NCBI GenBank assembly: GCA_964449115.1
Contig: CAYUXW010000006.1
Span: 7,787-71,786 of the forward strand
Length of the DNA stretch: 64,000 bases
Reading direction: 5' to 3'
Origin: UBA1783 sp964449115
Lineage (GTDB): Bacteria; Bacillota_I; Bacilli_A; Erysipelotrichales; Erysipelotrichaceae
Made by a program: the position numbers and the translations under genes. The notes beneath the pieces are model-generated. The model was not told where the DNA came from. It did not search any database and saw nothing but the letters and a program-made list of their open reading frames with translations. This document shows positions 56,728 through 64,000 of this stretch, piece by piece. Position 1 is the stretch's first letter, and each line of letters starts with the position of its first letter.

Positions 56728-57399
56728 CTAAGCTAAAATTTTCATCATTTCTTCATTGTTACTTTTAGTAACATAGTAATCATAGGCTTTTCGGCCATCT
56801 TTGTCTTTAATATTTATATCAGCACCATTATTTACCAATAGGTTAATTAACTCCTCAAATCCTGAATATGCAGCTCTCATAAGCGCTGTACAACCCATCT
56901 CATCCTGTAAATCAATGTTTGCTCCTCTTGATAGCAGCACCTCAATTACTGCAATATGTCCTGCTGAGCAGGCTTCCATTAAAGCTGTTCGGCCTTTGGT
57001 GTCCTGATCATCTAAATTAGCTTTATATTGTAGCAGCAATCTGACAATATCTTCAAAGCCATAGAAACTTGCACGCATCAAGGAATTATTTCCTTTATAG
57101 TCAGCAGCATTTACCTCTGCGTTTGCTTCAAGCAACATCTGAACTATGTCATAATGTCCTTTTTGACAAGCTCCCATTATTGCTGTCTTTTCATGATAAT
57201 CTCTTAAATCAACGCCGGCTCCACTATCTAAAAGTAGTCTGGTCATTTGGATTCTTCCTCTTTTAGCGCAACGCATCAAGGCTGTTCTTTGTTGCTGGTT
57301 TTGCACATCGACGTTAACGCCATCTTCAATAGCTTTTTTTACAACGTTTATATTATTTTCAACCGCTGCATCAAAAAATACTCTTTCTAATTGGTCCAT
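56728..57399 (-). CDS. Ankyrin-repeat protein
   Basis: 223 residues made almost entirely of about six ankyrin repeats of 33 residues, each with a recognisable TALM(R/E)A and (D/G)ANxD core (QQRTALMRCAKRG, EKTAIMGACQKG, GNNSLMRASFYG, GRTALMEACSAG, GCTALMRAAYSG). There is no signal peptide, so it is cytoplasmic and likely binds another protein. AACAGGAGGAAAAAGG precedes the ATG. It is the first gene of the ankyrin/EF-G-like unit, which suggests the two proteins interact. Confidence 0.9.
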   Translation of the reverse strand: MDQLERVFFDAAVENNINVVKKAIEDGVNVDVQNQQQRTALMRCAKRGRIQMTRLLLDSGAGVDLRDYHEKTAIMGACQKGHYDIVQMLLEANAEVNAADYKGNNSLMRASFYGFEDIVRLLLQYKANLDDQDTKGRTALMEACSAGHIAVIEVLLSRGANIDLQDEMGCTALMRAAYSGFEELINLLVNNGADINIKDKDGRKAYDYYVTKSNNEEMMKILA

Positions 57400-57440
57400 A
57401 GCCTTTTTCCTCCTGTTCTGTAATCATTTAATTTAAAGAA

Positions 57441-57466
57441 AAGACGCTCCATTAAAAAAGCATCTT
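57441..57466 (-). terminator. Terminator of the 30-residue transcription unit
   Basis: On the minus strand AAGATGC and GCGTCTT pair with one G-U, followed by TTCTTTAAA. It overlaps the stop codon of the small gene and separates it from the ankyrin gene. Confidence 0.6.
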
Positions 57467-57557
57467 ATTTTTTATCTTTAGAGTTAAAAACCACCACCAT
57501 AAGGTGGCTAGATACTCCGCCAAGTTGTGTGCCTTTAACAGCAAACATTTTATTCAT
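57465..57557 (-). CDS. Small ORF encoding 30 residues, with its own promoter
   Basis: The ATG at 57557 follows AGAAGGG at 11 bases. The frame encodes MNKMFAVKGTQLGGVSS then HLMVVVFNSKDKK and a TAA stop. It has a hydrophobic centre and basic end. A promoter (TTGCAA-17-TAAAAT) lies immediately upstream, and hairpins lie within and after the frame. I do not recognise the peptide. It could be a small membrane or signalling peptide, a leader peptide that controls the ankyrin/EF-G-like unit, or a chance frame in a regulatory RNA. The natural-looking sequence favours translation. Confidence 0.5.
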   Translation of the reverse strand: MNKMFAVKGTQLGGVSSHLMVVVFNSKDKK

Positions 57558-57584
57558 TTTAGCTGATCCCTTCTGATAACTCTA
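57479..57584 (-). ncRNA. Possible structured leader or small RNA overlapping the small ORF
   Basis: The predicted transcript starts at about 57583, exactly at UAGAGUUA. That segment is complementary to UAACUCUA about 100 bases later (57486-57479). Between them lies CCACC-TTAT-GGTGG followed by TGGTTTTT (57505-57485), a terminator-like hairpin. The 5' end could pair with sequence beyond the U-run, suggesting alternative structures. Confidence 0.4.
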
Positions 57585-57589
57585 TTAAC

Positions 57590-57618
57590 ATTTTAGTATT
57601 AATTAGCCCCTATTGCAA
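57590..57618 (-). promoter_or_regulatory. Promoter of the 30-residue unit
   Basis: On the minus strand TTGCAA (57618-57613) and TAAAAT (57595-57590) have exact 17-base spacing. The promoter is back to back with that of the nucleotidyltransferase gene. Confidence 0.55.
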
Positions 57619-57626
57619 GTCATTTC

Positions 57627-57655
57627 TTGATTATGAAAGGGAAAATGGGTAAAAT
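57627..57655 (+). promoter_or_regulatory. Promoter of the nucleotidyltransferase gene
   Basis: TTGATT (57627-57632) and TAAAAT (57650-57655) are 17 bases apart, 29 bases before the start codon. Confidence 0.6.
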
Positions 57656-57683
57656 GAAAGTGGTATGTATGGAGGTTTAATAA

Positions 57684-58583
57684 ATGGAAGATCCGGTATT
57701 AGTTATTTTGGCTGCTGGCTTAGGAAGCAGATATGGTGGATTAAAGCAAATCGACACTATTGGAAATAATGGAGAAAGTATAATCGACTTTTCTATTTAT
57801 GATGCCTATCAGGCTGGTTTTAGAAAAGTTATACTAATTATTAGAGAAGAGCATGAAGAACTATTCGAAGAAAACATTGGTTCTAAGGTCAGACCTTTTA
57901 TGGACGTCGTTTATGCTTATCAGGATGTCAATGATTTGCCAGAAGGATTTATCTGTCCAGAAGATAGAATTAAACCTTGGGGGACAACTCATGCCTTACT
58001 ATGTACTGAAAAACATATTAATGGACCATTTATGATTATTAATGCTGATGATTTTTATGGAAAAGAATCATATAAAATAATGTATTCTTTCTTGAAAAAT
58101 GAAGTAAAAGACAATTTATTCGGTATGGTTGGTTATCAGCTGACTAAAACTTTAAGCGACAGTGGTGCTGTAACCAGAGCTGTATGTAAGAAAGACGAAC
58201 ACGGAAATTTGGCATATATTGAAGAATATAAAAAAATAATCAGAAAAAATGGTGAAGCTTATCAACTCAAAGATGGAAAAGAAATCAAGCTTGAAGACAG
58301 TATCTGCTCAATGAACTATTGGGGCTTTACCCCAGCAGTATTTCCAATGATGAAAACTGACTTCGTCAACTTCTTAAAAGAACAAATTGAAGTTGATAAA
58401 AGCGAACTGGTCATTCCAACTTCAGTAGCTCATATTATTGAAAATAAACAAGCCAATGTCAAAGTCATGTCTACTACTTCAGAATGGTTTGGAGTTACCT
58501 ATCCTCAGGATAAGGAAGAAGTTCAAAATAAAGTTGCTCAATATAAGGAAGATGACATTTATCCATTTGATCTATGGGCTTAA
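57684..58583 (+). CDS. Sugar-phosphate nucleotidyltransferase family protein
   Basis: 299 residues. The N-terminal LVILAAGLGSRYGGLKQ is the nucleotide-binding signature of NTP-transferases, followed by IKPWGTTHALLC and FMIINADDFYG (metal-binding Asp). The C-terminal third (WFGVTYPQDKEEVQ) replaces the usual beta-helix. Products of this family are NDP-sugars or related cofactors; the substrate cannot be told. GGAGG precedes the ATG. A single-gene unit with its own promoter and terminator. Confidence 0.85.
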   Translation: MEDPVLVILAAGLGSRYGGLKQIDTIGNNGESIIDFSIYDAYQAGFRKVILIIREEHEELFEENIGSKVRPFMDVVYAYQDVNDLPEGFICPEDRIKPWGTTHALLCTEKHINGPFMIINADDFYGKESYKIMYSFLKNEVKDNLFGMVGYQLTKTLSDSGAVTRAVCKKDEHGNLAYIEEYKKIIRKNGEAYQLKDGKEIKLEDSICSMNYWGFTPAVFPMMKTDFVNFLKEQIEVDKSELVIPTSVAHIIENKQANVKVMSTTSEWFGVTYPQDKEEVQNKVAQYKEDDIYPFDLWA

Positions 58584-58630
58584 TCATAAAAACCTAAATA
58601 AAACAAATTATGAATTTGTTACACTACTGA

Positions 58631-58663
58631 TAAACGGACTTTAAAATAAAGTCTGTTTTATTT
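58631..58663 (+). terminator. Terminator of the nucleotidyltransferase gene
   Basis: AAACGGACTTT and AAAGTCTGTTT pair with one G-U around AAAAT and are followed by TATTTTATT. Confidence 0.8.
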
Positions 58664-58808
58664 TATGGTATGAATATTCCCATTTAAAGTAAAATATATA
58701 AACAGGGAAACATTCCTAATACATATAAAATTATAATAATACATAATTTCCAGAAGCAATAATTAATGTTAAAGCAATTTCATGAGTATTACTTTAACTT
58801 AATCTTTT

Positions 58809-59603
58809 CTAGCACATCAATTGCGCTATATATTTTTTTTCTTTCAGAAGAAAACTCATTATATCTGTCATGGGGGAGATATCCTTGCACAATGACAGCT
58901 TCAGTTTTTTTAAAGGTCTTACATATATATGTCCACCATTTTCAATTATCCATTCACTTATACCTTCTCTATTTTCTTCAATATTAATATTGTTATAGGG
59001 TAAATAATAAGGATAAAAATATGAATTTAGCAGTTTATCTAAATCTACTTCATCAAATTTGGGAACAACGATATCATCCAAATATCTTACACGAAATCTA
59101 CTTCTTTGAAGAGTCGGTCTGTCGAATAAGATAGACTTTCCTTCCCACCCTTCAGGCAAAAATTCTTCCGGAATTCCTTCTACATTAAGTAACACTTCTC
59201 CATTCTCAAGCAGTTCTAACTTTAAACATTATTCATAAACAATTGCATTATATTCAGAAAGTTTGTCTAAGACAATTTCATAATTAATTGACCATTTATC
59301 TTGAATCATTGAGTATTGTTTGAACTTGTTATTTTTTGTTTTTTTCTCTCTATATTTTTTTATATCTTTTAATATATGATTATACCTATCTCTTGTTCCT
59401 CTTCCCACATAAAATATCCTGCGAGGGTTCGTATTCGCAAACCAGATGTATACATAATATTTTTTTGTTTTGTTGTATTCTCTTTCGTGATCTATATATT
59501 CATCAGCAACAAATTTGTGCTTTAGATACAAATTTAACACCGTTGGATTAGTTATCAATTTATTATTACTAAAATCACTTTTTTTCTTAGTCCGCACATT
59601 CAT
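58809..59603 (-). pseudogene. GIY-YIG nuclease-like gene split by an in-frame TAA
   Basis: The ATG at 59603 (AGGAGGC upstream) opens 124 codons including YYVYIWFANTNPRRIFYVGRG and RDRYNHIL, a GIY-YIG-type core (Tyr-Val-Tyr, then FYVGRGxxxR). TAA at 59229-59231 stops it after NAIVYE. The same frame continues CLKLELLENGEVLLNVEG for 139 more codons to TAG at 58809. GIY-YIG relatives carry a continuous YE-x-LI...LLN segment here, so one base change in AAA or GAA would explain the stop. The intact protein would have about 264 residues. Isolated and AT-rich, it may be of mobile or defence origin. Confidence 0.72.
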
Positions 59604-59730
59604 AAAATAGCCTCCTAAATATTAAATACTTATAGATATTTTAAAACTTTCTATTCACTATCAATGAAACTAATCTCGAAAAAATATATTGATTAAAAAA
59701 TTGGCAAAAAAAGTCAAGTCTGCTTTTTAT

Positions 59731-61035
59731 TTACTTTGTAACAAAATACCTGTTGTCATCAACAGTTATTGTACTGTTATAAAACTCCAACATGAATTTA
59801 ATCATATAATCAACATCGTAACTTCCACAGGTTTCGTAGGTAGAATGCATTGCCAGTTGAGCCAGACCAACATCAACCATATTGATTGGTAGATGAACAC
59901 TTCCAGCAGCTGCCTGAGTAGCACCACCTCTTGAATCATTTCTATTAGCAAATAGCTGATATGGAATTTCAGCTTTATGACACAACTCCTTGGCAATGGC
60001 AATAGTTATTGAATCTGAAACATATCTTTGAGCAGCACTGGTTTTAATAACTACTCCTTTATTCAAATAGCTCTTGCTGGTTGAATCATACATTTCGGGA
60101 TGATTTGGATGAACAGCGTGTCCGTTATCAGCACTGACTAAAAATGAATTAGCCAAAATTGCCTTAATATCACTATTAACATAGTAGAAACTATTGAACA
60201 CTCTTTCAATTACATCACTCAAGAAATTAGAGGCCATACCCTGTTTTGTTCTTGAGCCAATCTCTTCATGATCAAAGATGCCTAACACATTTAAAGAATT
60301 CTTAGAATAGCCTAATAGAAATGCCTGTAATGAAGTATAGACACTTTCCAGGTTATCTAATTTTCCACCAGATATAAACTCCTGGTTTTCACCCCAGAGA
60401 ATAGCCTTCTGGCGATTATATAAATGCAGATCATGAGCTAAAATATCTTCTTTTTTAACTAGAAGTTTTTTACTTAACAGATTGTTGAAATAATCTTCTG
60501 TTGGTTTCAAACCCATAATCGGTACTAAGTCAACCTGCTTATCCCATTTATAGCCGTCATTAGCAGCACTGTTTTGATGAATAGCAACATTAGGAATTAT
60601 TGCCATATCTTTTTCAAAATCTACCAGTTTGCTGGTTAGTGCTCCATTTTCTTTAACTGTTACTCTTCCAGCTATTCCCAAAGGTTTATCCAGCCAGGTT
60701 GATAAAAGTGCTCCACCATAAATTTCTACATTTATACGGTTATAATGTTCATCCTTGATGTCAGCCACTGGTTTGATTTTCAAACTAGGAGAATCTGAAT
60801 GTGAAACAATAATATTAACCGATTTAACATTAGCTATTTCAGGGATTTTGAAAGCAATTAGACTGCTTTGATTTTTAACCACATAATAATAGCGATTATT
60901 TTCCAAAATCCAGGTTGCGTTTTCTTTCAGTTTAATAAAACCCGCTTCAATCAGCTGTCGCTCAACTTCACTGACAGCATGGTATGTTGAACTGCTTTTA
61001 TTTAAAAAATCTACAAATCCTTCTCTATAATTCAT
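59731..61035 (-). CDS. M18-family aminopeptidase
   Basis: 434 residues, full length for the M18 (aspartyl aminopeptidase) family, which are cytosolic dizinc exopeptidases. Metal-site motifs are IIVSHSDSPSLK, GIFDHEEIGSRT (catalytic Glu pair) and SADNGHAVHPNH, with the C-terminal METHYL-free stretch SRGGATQAAAGS and AMHSTYETCGSYD. It removes N-terminal residues from peptides during turnover. Its start overlaps the stop of the methyltransferase gene by 11 bp, so both are co-transcribed. Confidence 0.92.
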   Translation of the reverse strand: MNYREGFVDFLNKSSSTYHAVSEVERQLIEAGFIKLKENATWILENNRYYYVVKNQSSLIAFKIPEIANVKSVNIIVSHSDSPSLKIKPVADIKDEHYNRINVEIYGGALLSTWLDKPLGIAGRVTVKENGALTSKLVDFEKDMAIIPNVAIHQNSAANDGYKWDKQVDLVPIMGLKPTEDYFNNLLSKKLLVKKEDILAHDLHLYNRQKAILWGENQEFISGGKLDNLESVYTSLQAFLLGYSKNSLNVLGIFDHEEIGSRTKQGMASNFLSDVIERVFNSFYYVNSDIKAILANSFLVSADNGHAVHPNHPEMYDSTSKSYLNKGVVIKTSAAQRYVSDSITIAIAKELCHKAEIPYQLFANRNDSRGGATQAAAGSVHLPINMVDVGLAQLAMHSTYETCGSYDVDYMIKFMLEFYNSTITVDDNRYFVTK

Positions 61036-61624
61036 TTTCTATTCTCCTTTTACAAATCAGTAAACCATCACCGATTTCTATATATTTACTGTCAAAATCA
61101 GGATGATTTAACATATCTTCTCTAAACTTAGCCAACTTTCTAACCAATGGTCTAAGTCTTTTTTTCTTTATTAACTCTGGATTATCAATATAACCATGAA
61201 AATATACATTATCAACAATTATTGTTCCATCATCTTTCAAGTTTTTTAAATATCTTTCAAACAGCTGTTGATTATGGGCTTTTGGTCCATCCAAAAACAA
61301 TACATCAAATTTTTCATCTAAGTCATATTCTCTGGCATCAGTTAAAATCGCTGTGATTCTATCTTCCAGATTTGCCAGACTGATATTTTTTTGGGCAATA
61401 TTATATCTTTTTTCATCTATTTCTAAAGTTACAATCCGCAGCTCTGGATTACTGCTGGCAAAACAGATACTGCTGTAGCCAACAGCTGTTCCAATTTCTA
61501 AAAGAGAAGTAACATTGTTTTCTTTTAAAAAACTTACAACATACTTTAAACTCTCATCTTCCATAATTGGAACTTTATCTTCCAGGGCCTTTTGTTTGAT
61601 AGTTTCAATAAGAATTGCGTTCAT
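61025..61624 (-). CDS. Class I O-methyltransferase (TrmR-like)
   Basis: 199 residues. SAM-binding motif LLEIGTAVGYSSICFA, then VTLEIDEKRYNIA and FLDGPKAHNQ, with IIVDNVYFHG as motif of the metal-dependent O-methyltransferase group. Closest known member by layout is TrmR (YrrM), which methylates 5-hydroxyuridine at tRNA position 34. The operon with the M18 peptidase gives no extra clue. Confidence 0.85.
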   Translation of the reverse strand: MNAILIETIKQKALEDKVPIMEDESLKYVVSFLKENNVTSLLEIGTAVGYSSICFASSNPELRIVTLEIDEKRYNIAQKNISLANLEDRITAILTDAREYDLDEKFDVLFLDGPKAHNQQLFERYLKNLKDDGTIIVDNVYFHGYIDNPELIKKKRLRPLVRKLAKFREDMLNHPDFDSKYIEIGDGLLICKRRIENEL

Positions 61625-61665
61625 AATAATTACCTATTAATAATTATAGCAAATCCACCTGACTT

Positions 61666-63306
61666 TTAATAAACCTTTTGAGCAAGTTTAAAGTCTTTAT
61701 TACTGATATAGTTGAATAATCCTAAGGTCAAAACACCATGCACCAGTAAGTTAATCAAAAATACTACCATCAAAGGTAAATCAGATAAGTAAATCAGGGA
61801 CAATACTGAAGGAATCATCAAAACAAAATTATAGACAATAACATAGAAAATTGAAAAGTTACTTTTAACAACCTGATATTCACTGGTAAAATTATGTTTT
61901 GGTTTTTTACAATCAATAATGATTCCAAAGAAACTGCGCCCTATAGCAAATATTGCAAAGATAATCATCGCAAACAATACTGGCAAAACAGGCAATTTGA
62001 TAAGTACAGCCACAATAATAAACATCAGACTATTAGGGAAAAATGTAAGCATCATATCTGGCACACATTTATAGATCAGCTGCTGATAGAAAGGAATTGG
62101 AATATATTTCATAAATGTCGCGTTGTTACCATCTCTACTTACAGCTGTGATACTGACATAGGTATATATTGACATAAATAAGCAAATTAATATCAAAACC
62201 GAAAATGTTAGCTGTCCACCTTTATCAAAATCAGCTATTTGTGAACTATCAGCAATTAATCTATCAATACCACCAACTCCCTGACTGAAACTGAAAGTCA
62301 TTATTATTGGCAATATTAAACCTGGTAAAACACATTGAGTAAAATAAACCGGCTTTCTTAGCAGACATCTAAACTCTTTGGCAATATAGCTGAAAGCTAC
62401 ATTAGCTTTAATGAAGTCTTTTTTATCCACTTTCTTTTTAGAGTAACTACCAGTAGTACTATTTCCTACTACACCTTTAAAATAAAGTTTATTGCTGACT
62501 ACTATCATCACCAGATAAGCAATTGCACTGATTGCTACCAACAGTAGTAAAGAAACAATCGAAAGATTAATCAAAGCTTCACTGGCAAATTTCATGGTTG
62601 GAAAATATGGATATAATGACTTGGCCAAACCATCTGCCTGATTGAACATTACAAGCATCTGTTCTGGAGTAGTTTCACCACTTGAAGAATAGAAACTTAC
62701 TGACATTGAGATAGCAATAACAAGAATGACACTTAAAGTCTGAAATAACCCCTTATGTTTTGACAGATTAACAAACGACATAACTATCATCATTATAAGT
62801 GATGACAAAAGCATCGGAATAACAGGTAATAATAACACAACAATTAATGAAAATAGATAAAAAACAATTGAAGCTTTTGTCAGATAACCATAAACAAATA
62901 AAGGTACTAAACCAAAAAACATTCCTGAAAAATAAGAGTAAGCTAACAACGTATTTAATTTACCAGCTACAATTTCAAATGGTTGAAAAGGTAAAGGCAG
63001 TAAATGTTCATTGTCTTTAGAAAAATATAAAATGTTGGGACTGGTAAACACGGTTTCAAATAACGTTCTGACAACATTTACTAAACAGATTAAACTGATA
63101 AAAGCGCTCTGTTGACCAAAAAGCATTAAATTGTTGATAGTCCCATAAGAAAAGACTCCAACTATCACGCATAAATAACCATAAGCGAAAATCAGTAAAA
63201 TTATTGTTGACAGTTTTCTTTTGCCAAGACCCTGCTGTTTAGAAAAAACGTCTATAATATTTGTTTTAATTAATACTCTGGTTAATGATAATATACGTTT
63301 AAGCAT
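61666..63306 (-). CDS. ABC-2-type transporter permease
   Basis: 546 residues with about twelve hydrophobic segments in two blocks separated by a polar region near residue 280 (NSTTGSYSKKKVDKK). The pattern VVRTLFETVFTSPNILYFSKDNEHLLPLPFQPFEI is typical of the long ABC-2-type exporter permeases. It overlaps the ATPase gene by eight bases and certainly partners it. The substrate is unknown. Confidence 0.85.
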   Translation of the reverse strand: MLKRILSLTRVLIKTNIIDVFSKQQGLGKRKLSTIILLIFAYGYLCVIVGVFSYGTINNLMLFGQQSAFISLICLVNVVRTLFETVFTSPNILYFSKDNEHLLPLPFQPFEIVAGKLNTLLAYSYFSGMFFGLVPLFVYGYLTKASIVFYLFSLIVVLLLPVIPMLLSSLIMMIVMSFVNLSKHKGLFQTLSVILVIAISMSVSFYSSSGETTPEQMLVMFNQADGLAKSLYPYFPTMKFASEALINLSIVSLLLLVAISAIAYLVMIVVSNKLYFKGVVGNSTTGSYSKKKVDKKDFIKANVAFSYIAKEFRCLLRKPVYFTQCVLPGLILPIIMTFSFSQGVGGIDRLIADSSQIADFDKGGQLTFSVLILICLFMSIYTYVSITAVSRDGNNATFMKYIPIPFYQQLIYKCVPDMMLTFFPNSLMFIIVAVLIKLPVLPVLFAMIIFAIFAIGRSFFGIIIDCKKPKHNFTSEYQVVKSNFSIFYVIVYNFVLMIPSVLSLIYLSDLPLMVVFLINLLVHGVLTLGLFNYISNKDFKLAQKVY

Positions 63307-64000
63307 TTTCTGTAATCTCCAAAAATACCTTTTCTAAACTGCCTTCTTTAGCAAACTGTTCTCTTGCCTGTTCAACTGTTCCAACAAACAGCAACTTACC
63401 TTTGGAAATAATTCCGATTCTATCACACATCTTCTCTGCTACTTCCAATACATGAGTAGAAAAGAAAACCGTTTTGCCTTCATCAGCATGCTCTCTCATC
63501 ATTTCTTTTAAATCAAAACTGCTTTTTGGATCCAGTCCTGTCATTGGTTCATCCAAAATCCAGTTATTAGGATTATGTAGCAATGCGCCAATTAAAACTA
63601 TTTTCTGTCTCATTCCATGAGAAAATGATTCCAGTTTGTTATTTAAAACATCATATATTTCAAATTTTTTGGTTAGGCTGACAATTTTATTTTCTCTATC
63701 TTCAACATCATAAATATCACAGAGAAAATTTAAATATTCAATAGCTTTTAAAGATAAAAAAATATCTGGACTATCGGGGACAAAGCCAAATTGTCTTTTA
63801 GCTTCCATTGGCTGTTTGTCAACATCATAGCCATCAATCAAAATCTCACCTTCATCAGCATCTAGAATACCAGTAATCATTTTAATTGTTGTGGTTTTAC
63901 CAGCTCCATTAGGACCTAAAAAACCAAAGATCTCTCCATTATTGATAGTCAGATTTAAATTATCGACTGATTTTATTCCTTTAGTATATGATTTTGAGAC
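63299..64000 (-). CDS. ABC transporter ATP-binding protein (partial, runs off right edge)
   Basis: The frame is open to the last base: VSKSYTKGIKSVDNLNLTI then GPNGAGKTTTIKM (Walker A, near 63920). The visible 233 residues include the Q-loop region VPDSPDIFLSLKAIEYL, signature LESFSHGMRQK (variant of LSGGQ), Walker B NWILDEPMTGLDP and H-loop FFSTHVLE. It powers the permease encoded next. Only the first residues are missing. Confidence 0.92.
   Translation of the reverse strand, partial: VSKSYTKGIKSVDNLNLTINNGEIFGFLGPNGAGKTTTIKMITGILDADEGEILIDGYDVDKQPMEAKRQFGFVPDSPDIFLSLKAIEYLNFLCDIYDVEDRENKIVSLTKKFEIYDVLNNKLESFSHGMRQKIVLIGALLHNPNNWILDEPMTGLDPKSSFDLKEMMREHADEGKTVFFSTHVLEVAEKMCDRIGIISKGKLLFVGTVEQAREQFAKEGSLEKVFLEITENA

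Noticed and set aside
1..64000. CRISPR arrays, tRNA or rRNA genes, T-box or common riboswitches.
   Set aside because: I saw no regularly spaced repeats, no tRNA cloverleaf, and no conserved riboswitch cores in the gene-free stretches.

Overview
The window is AT-rich DNA (roughly one third G+C by eye) from a low-GC Gram-positive bacterium. Strong AGGAGG-type ribosome sites, AddAB, mannose-family PTS transporters, cre- and Rex-like operators, sortase-type surface proteins and MscL all point to a Firmicute. An anaerobic, host-associated member of the Erysipelotrichia-like lineage is my best guess; this is inference, because no rRNA or tRNA gene is present. The code is standard: TGG encodes Trp throughout and TGA ends at least four intact genes. 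Most genes lie on the minus strand.

Left part (1-15,050). The 3' end of an FAD-linked oxidase and an HD-domain hydrolase are followed by a broken orphan gene and a decayed copy of the hydrolase 3' end. Next come minus-strand carbohydrate units: three hexose-phosphate isomerases (class I ManA, a cupin-type glucose-6-P isomerase, and a ManA fused to an extra N-terminal domain); then NanE with a mannose-family PTS (IIB, IIC, IID) behind a promoter whose -35 box overlaps a cre-like site; then a second PTS (IIB, IIC, IID) with a PIG-L-like deacetylase, a tandem GNAT protein, a TPR-like membrane protein and a GntR/UTRA regulator. Neither PTS has a linked IIA.

Middle (15,100-38,250). An isolated plus-strand AlbA_2-type protein of about 1,079 residues is broken by one missing A in an A-run; it looks foreign and defence-like. 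There follow a MupG-type phosphomuramidase, a heterodimeric BmrCD-like ABC exporter, PrsW, a NUDIX hydrolase, an ArsR regulator, a large Cna-B/SpaA-type surface protein, a DUF2130 protein, AddA/AddB, and a second surface protein interrupted by an in-frame TGA.

Right part (38,450-64,000). MscL and a CorA-type transporter lead to small hypothetical membrane genes. Bifunctional adhE diverges from a marR-degV-dsrE-like unit across a dense regulatory region: a Rex-like site on the -35 box and two MarR-type palindromes. Next are a Fic protein with a degenerate motif, a lipoprotein, and an operon of two thioredoxin-like lipoproteins, an AAC(3)-family acetyltransferase, a HAD-DeoC fusion and a ribosomal-protection-type GTPase fused to a NYN nuclease domain. 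Then come nagA, an EF-G-like gene with an ankyrin-repeat gene, a tiny transcription unit encoding 30 residues, a sugar nucleotidyltransferase, a GIY-YIG nuclease split by a stop, an M18 aminopeptidase, a TrmR-like methyltransferase, and an ABC-2 transporter running off the right edge.

The main themes are amino-sugar and hexose uptake and recycling, cell-envelope proteins, and a striking set of four genes each disrupted by a single-base lesion. The candidates most worth pursuing are the GTPase-NYN fusion, the 30-residue transcription unit at 57.5 kb, the AlbA_2 protein, and the PTS/PIG-L/GNAT operon.
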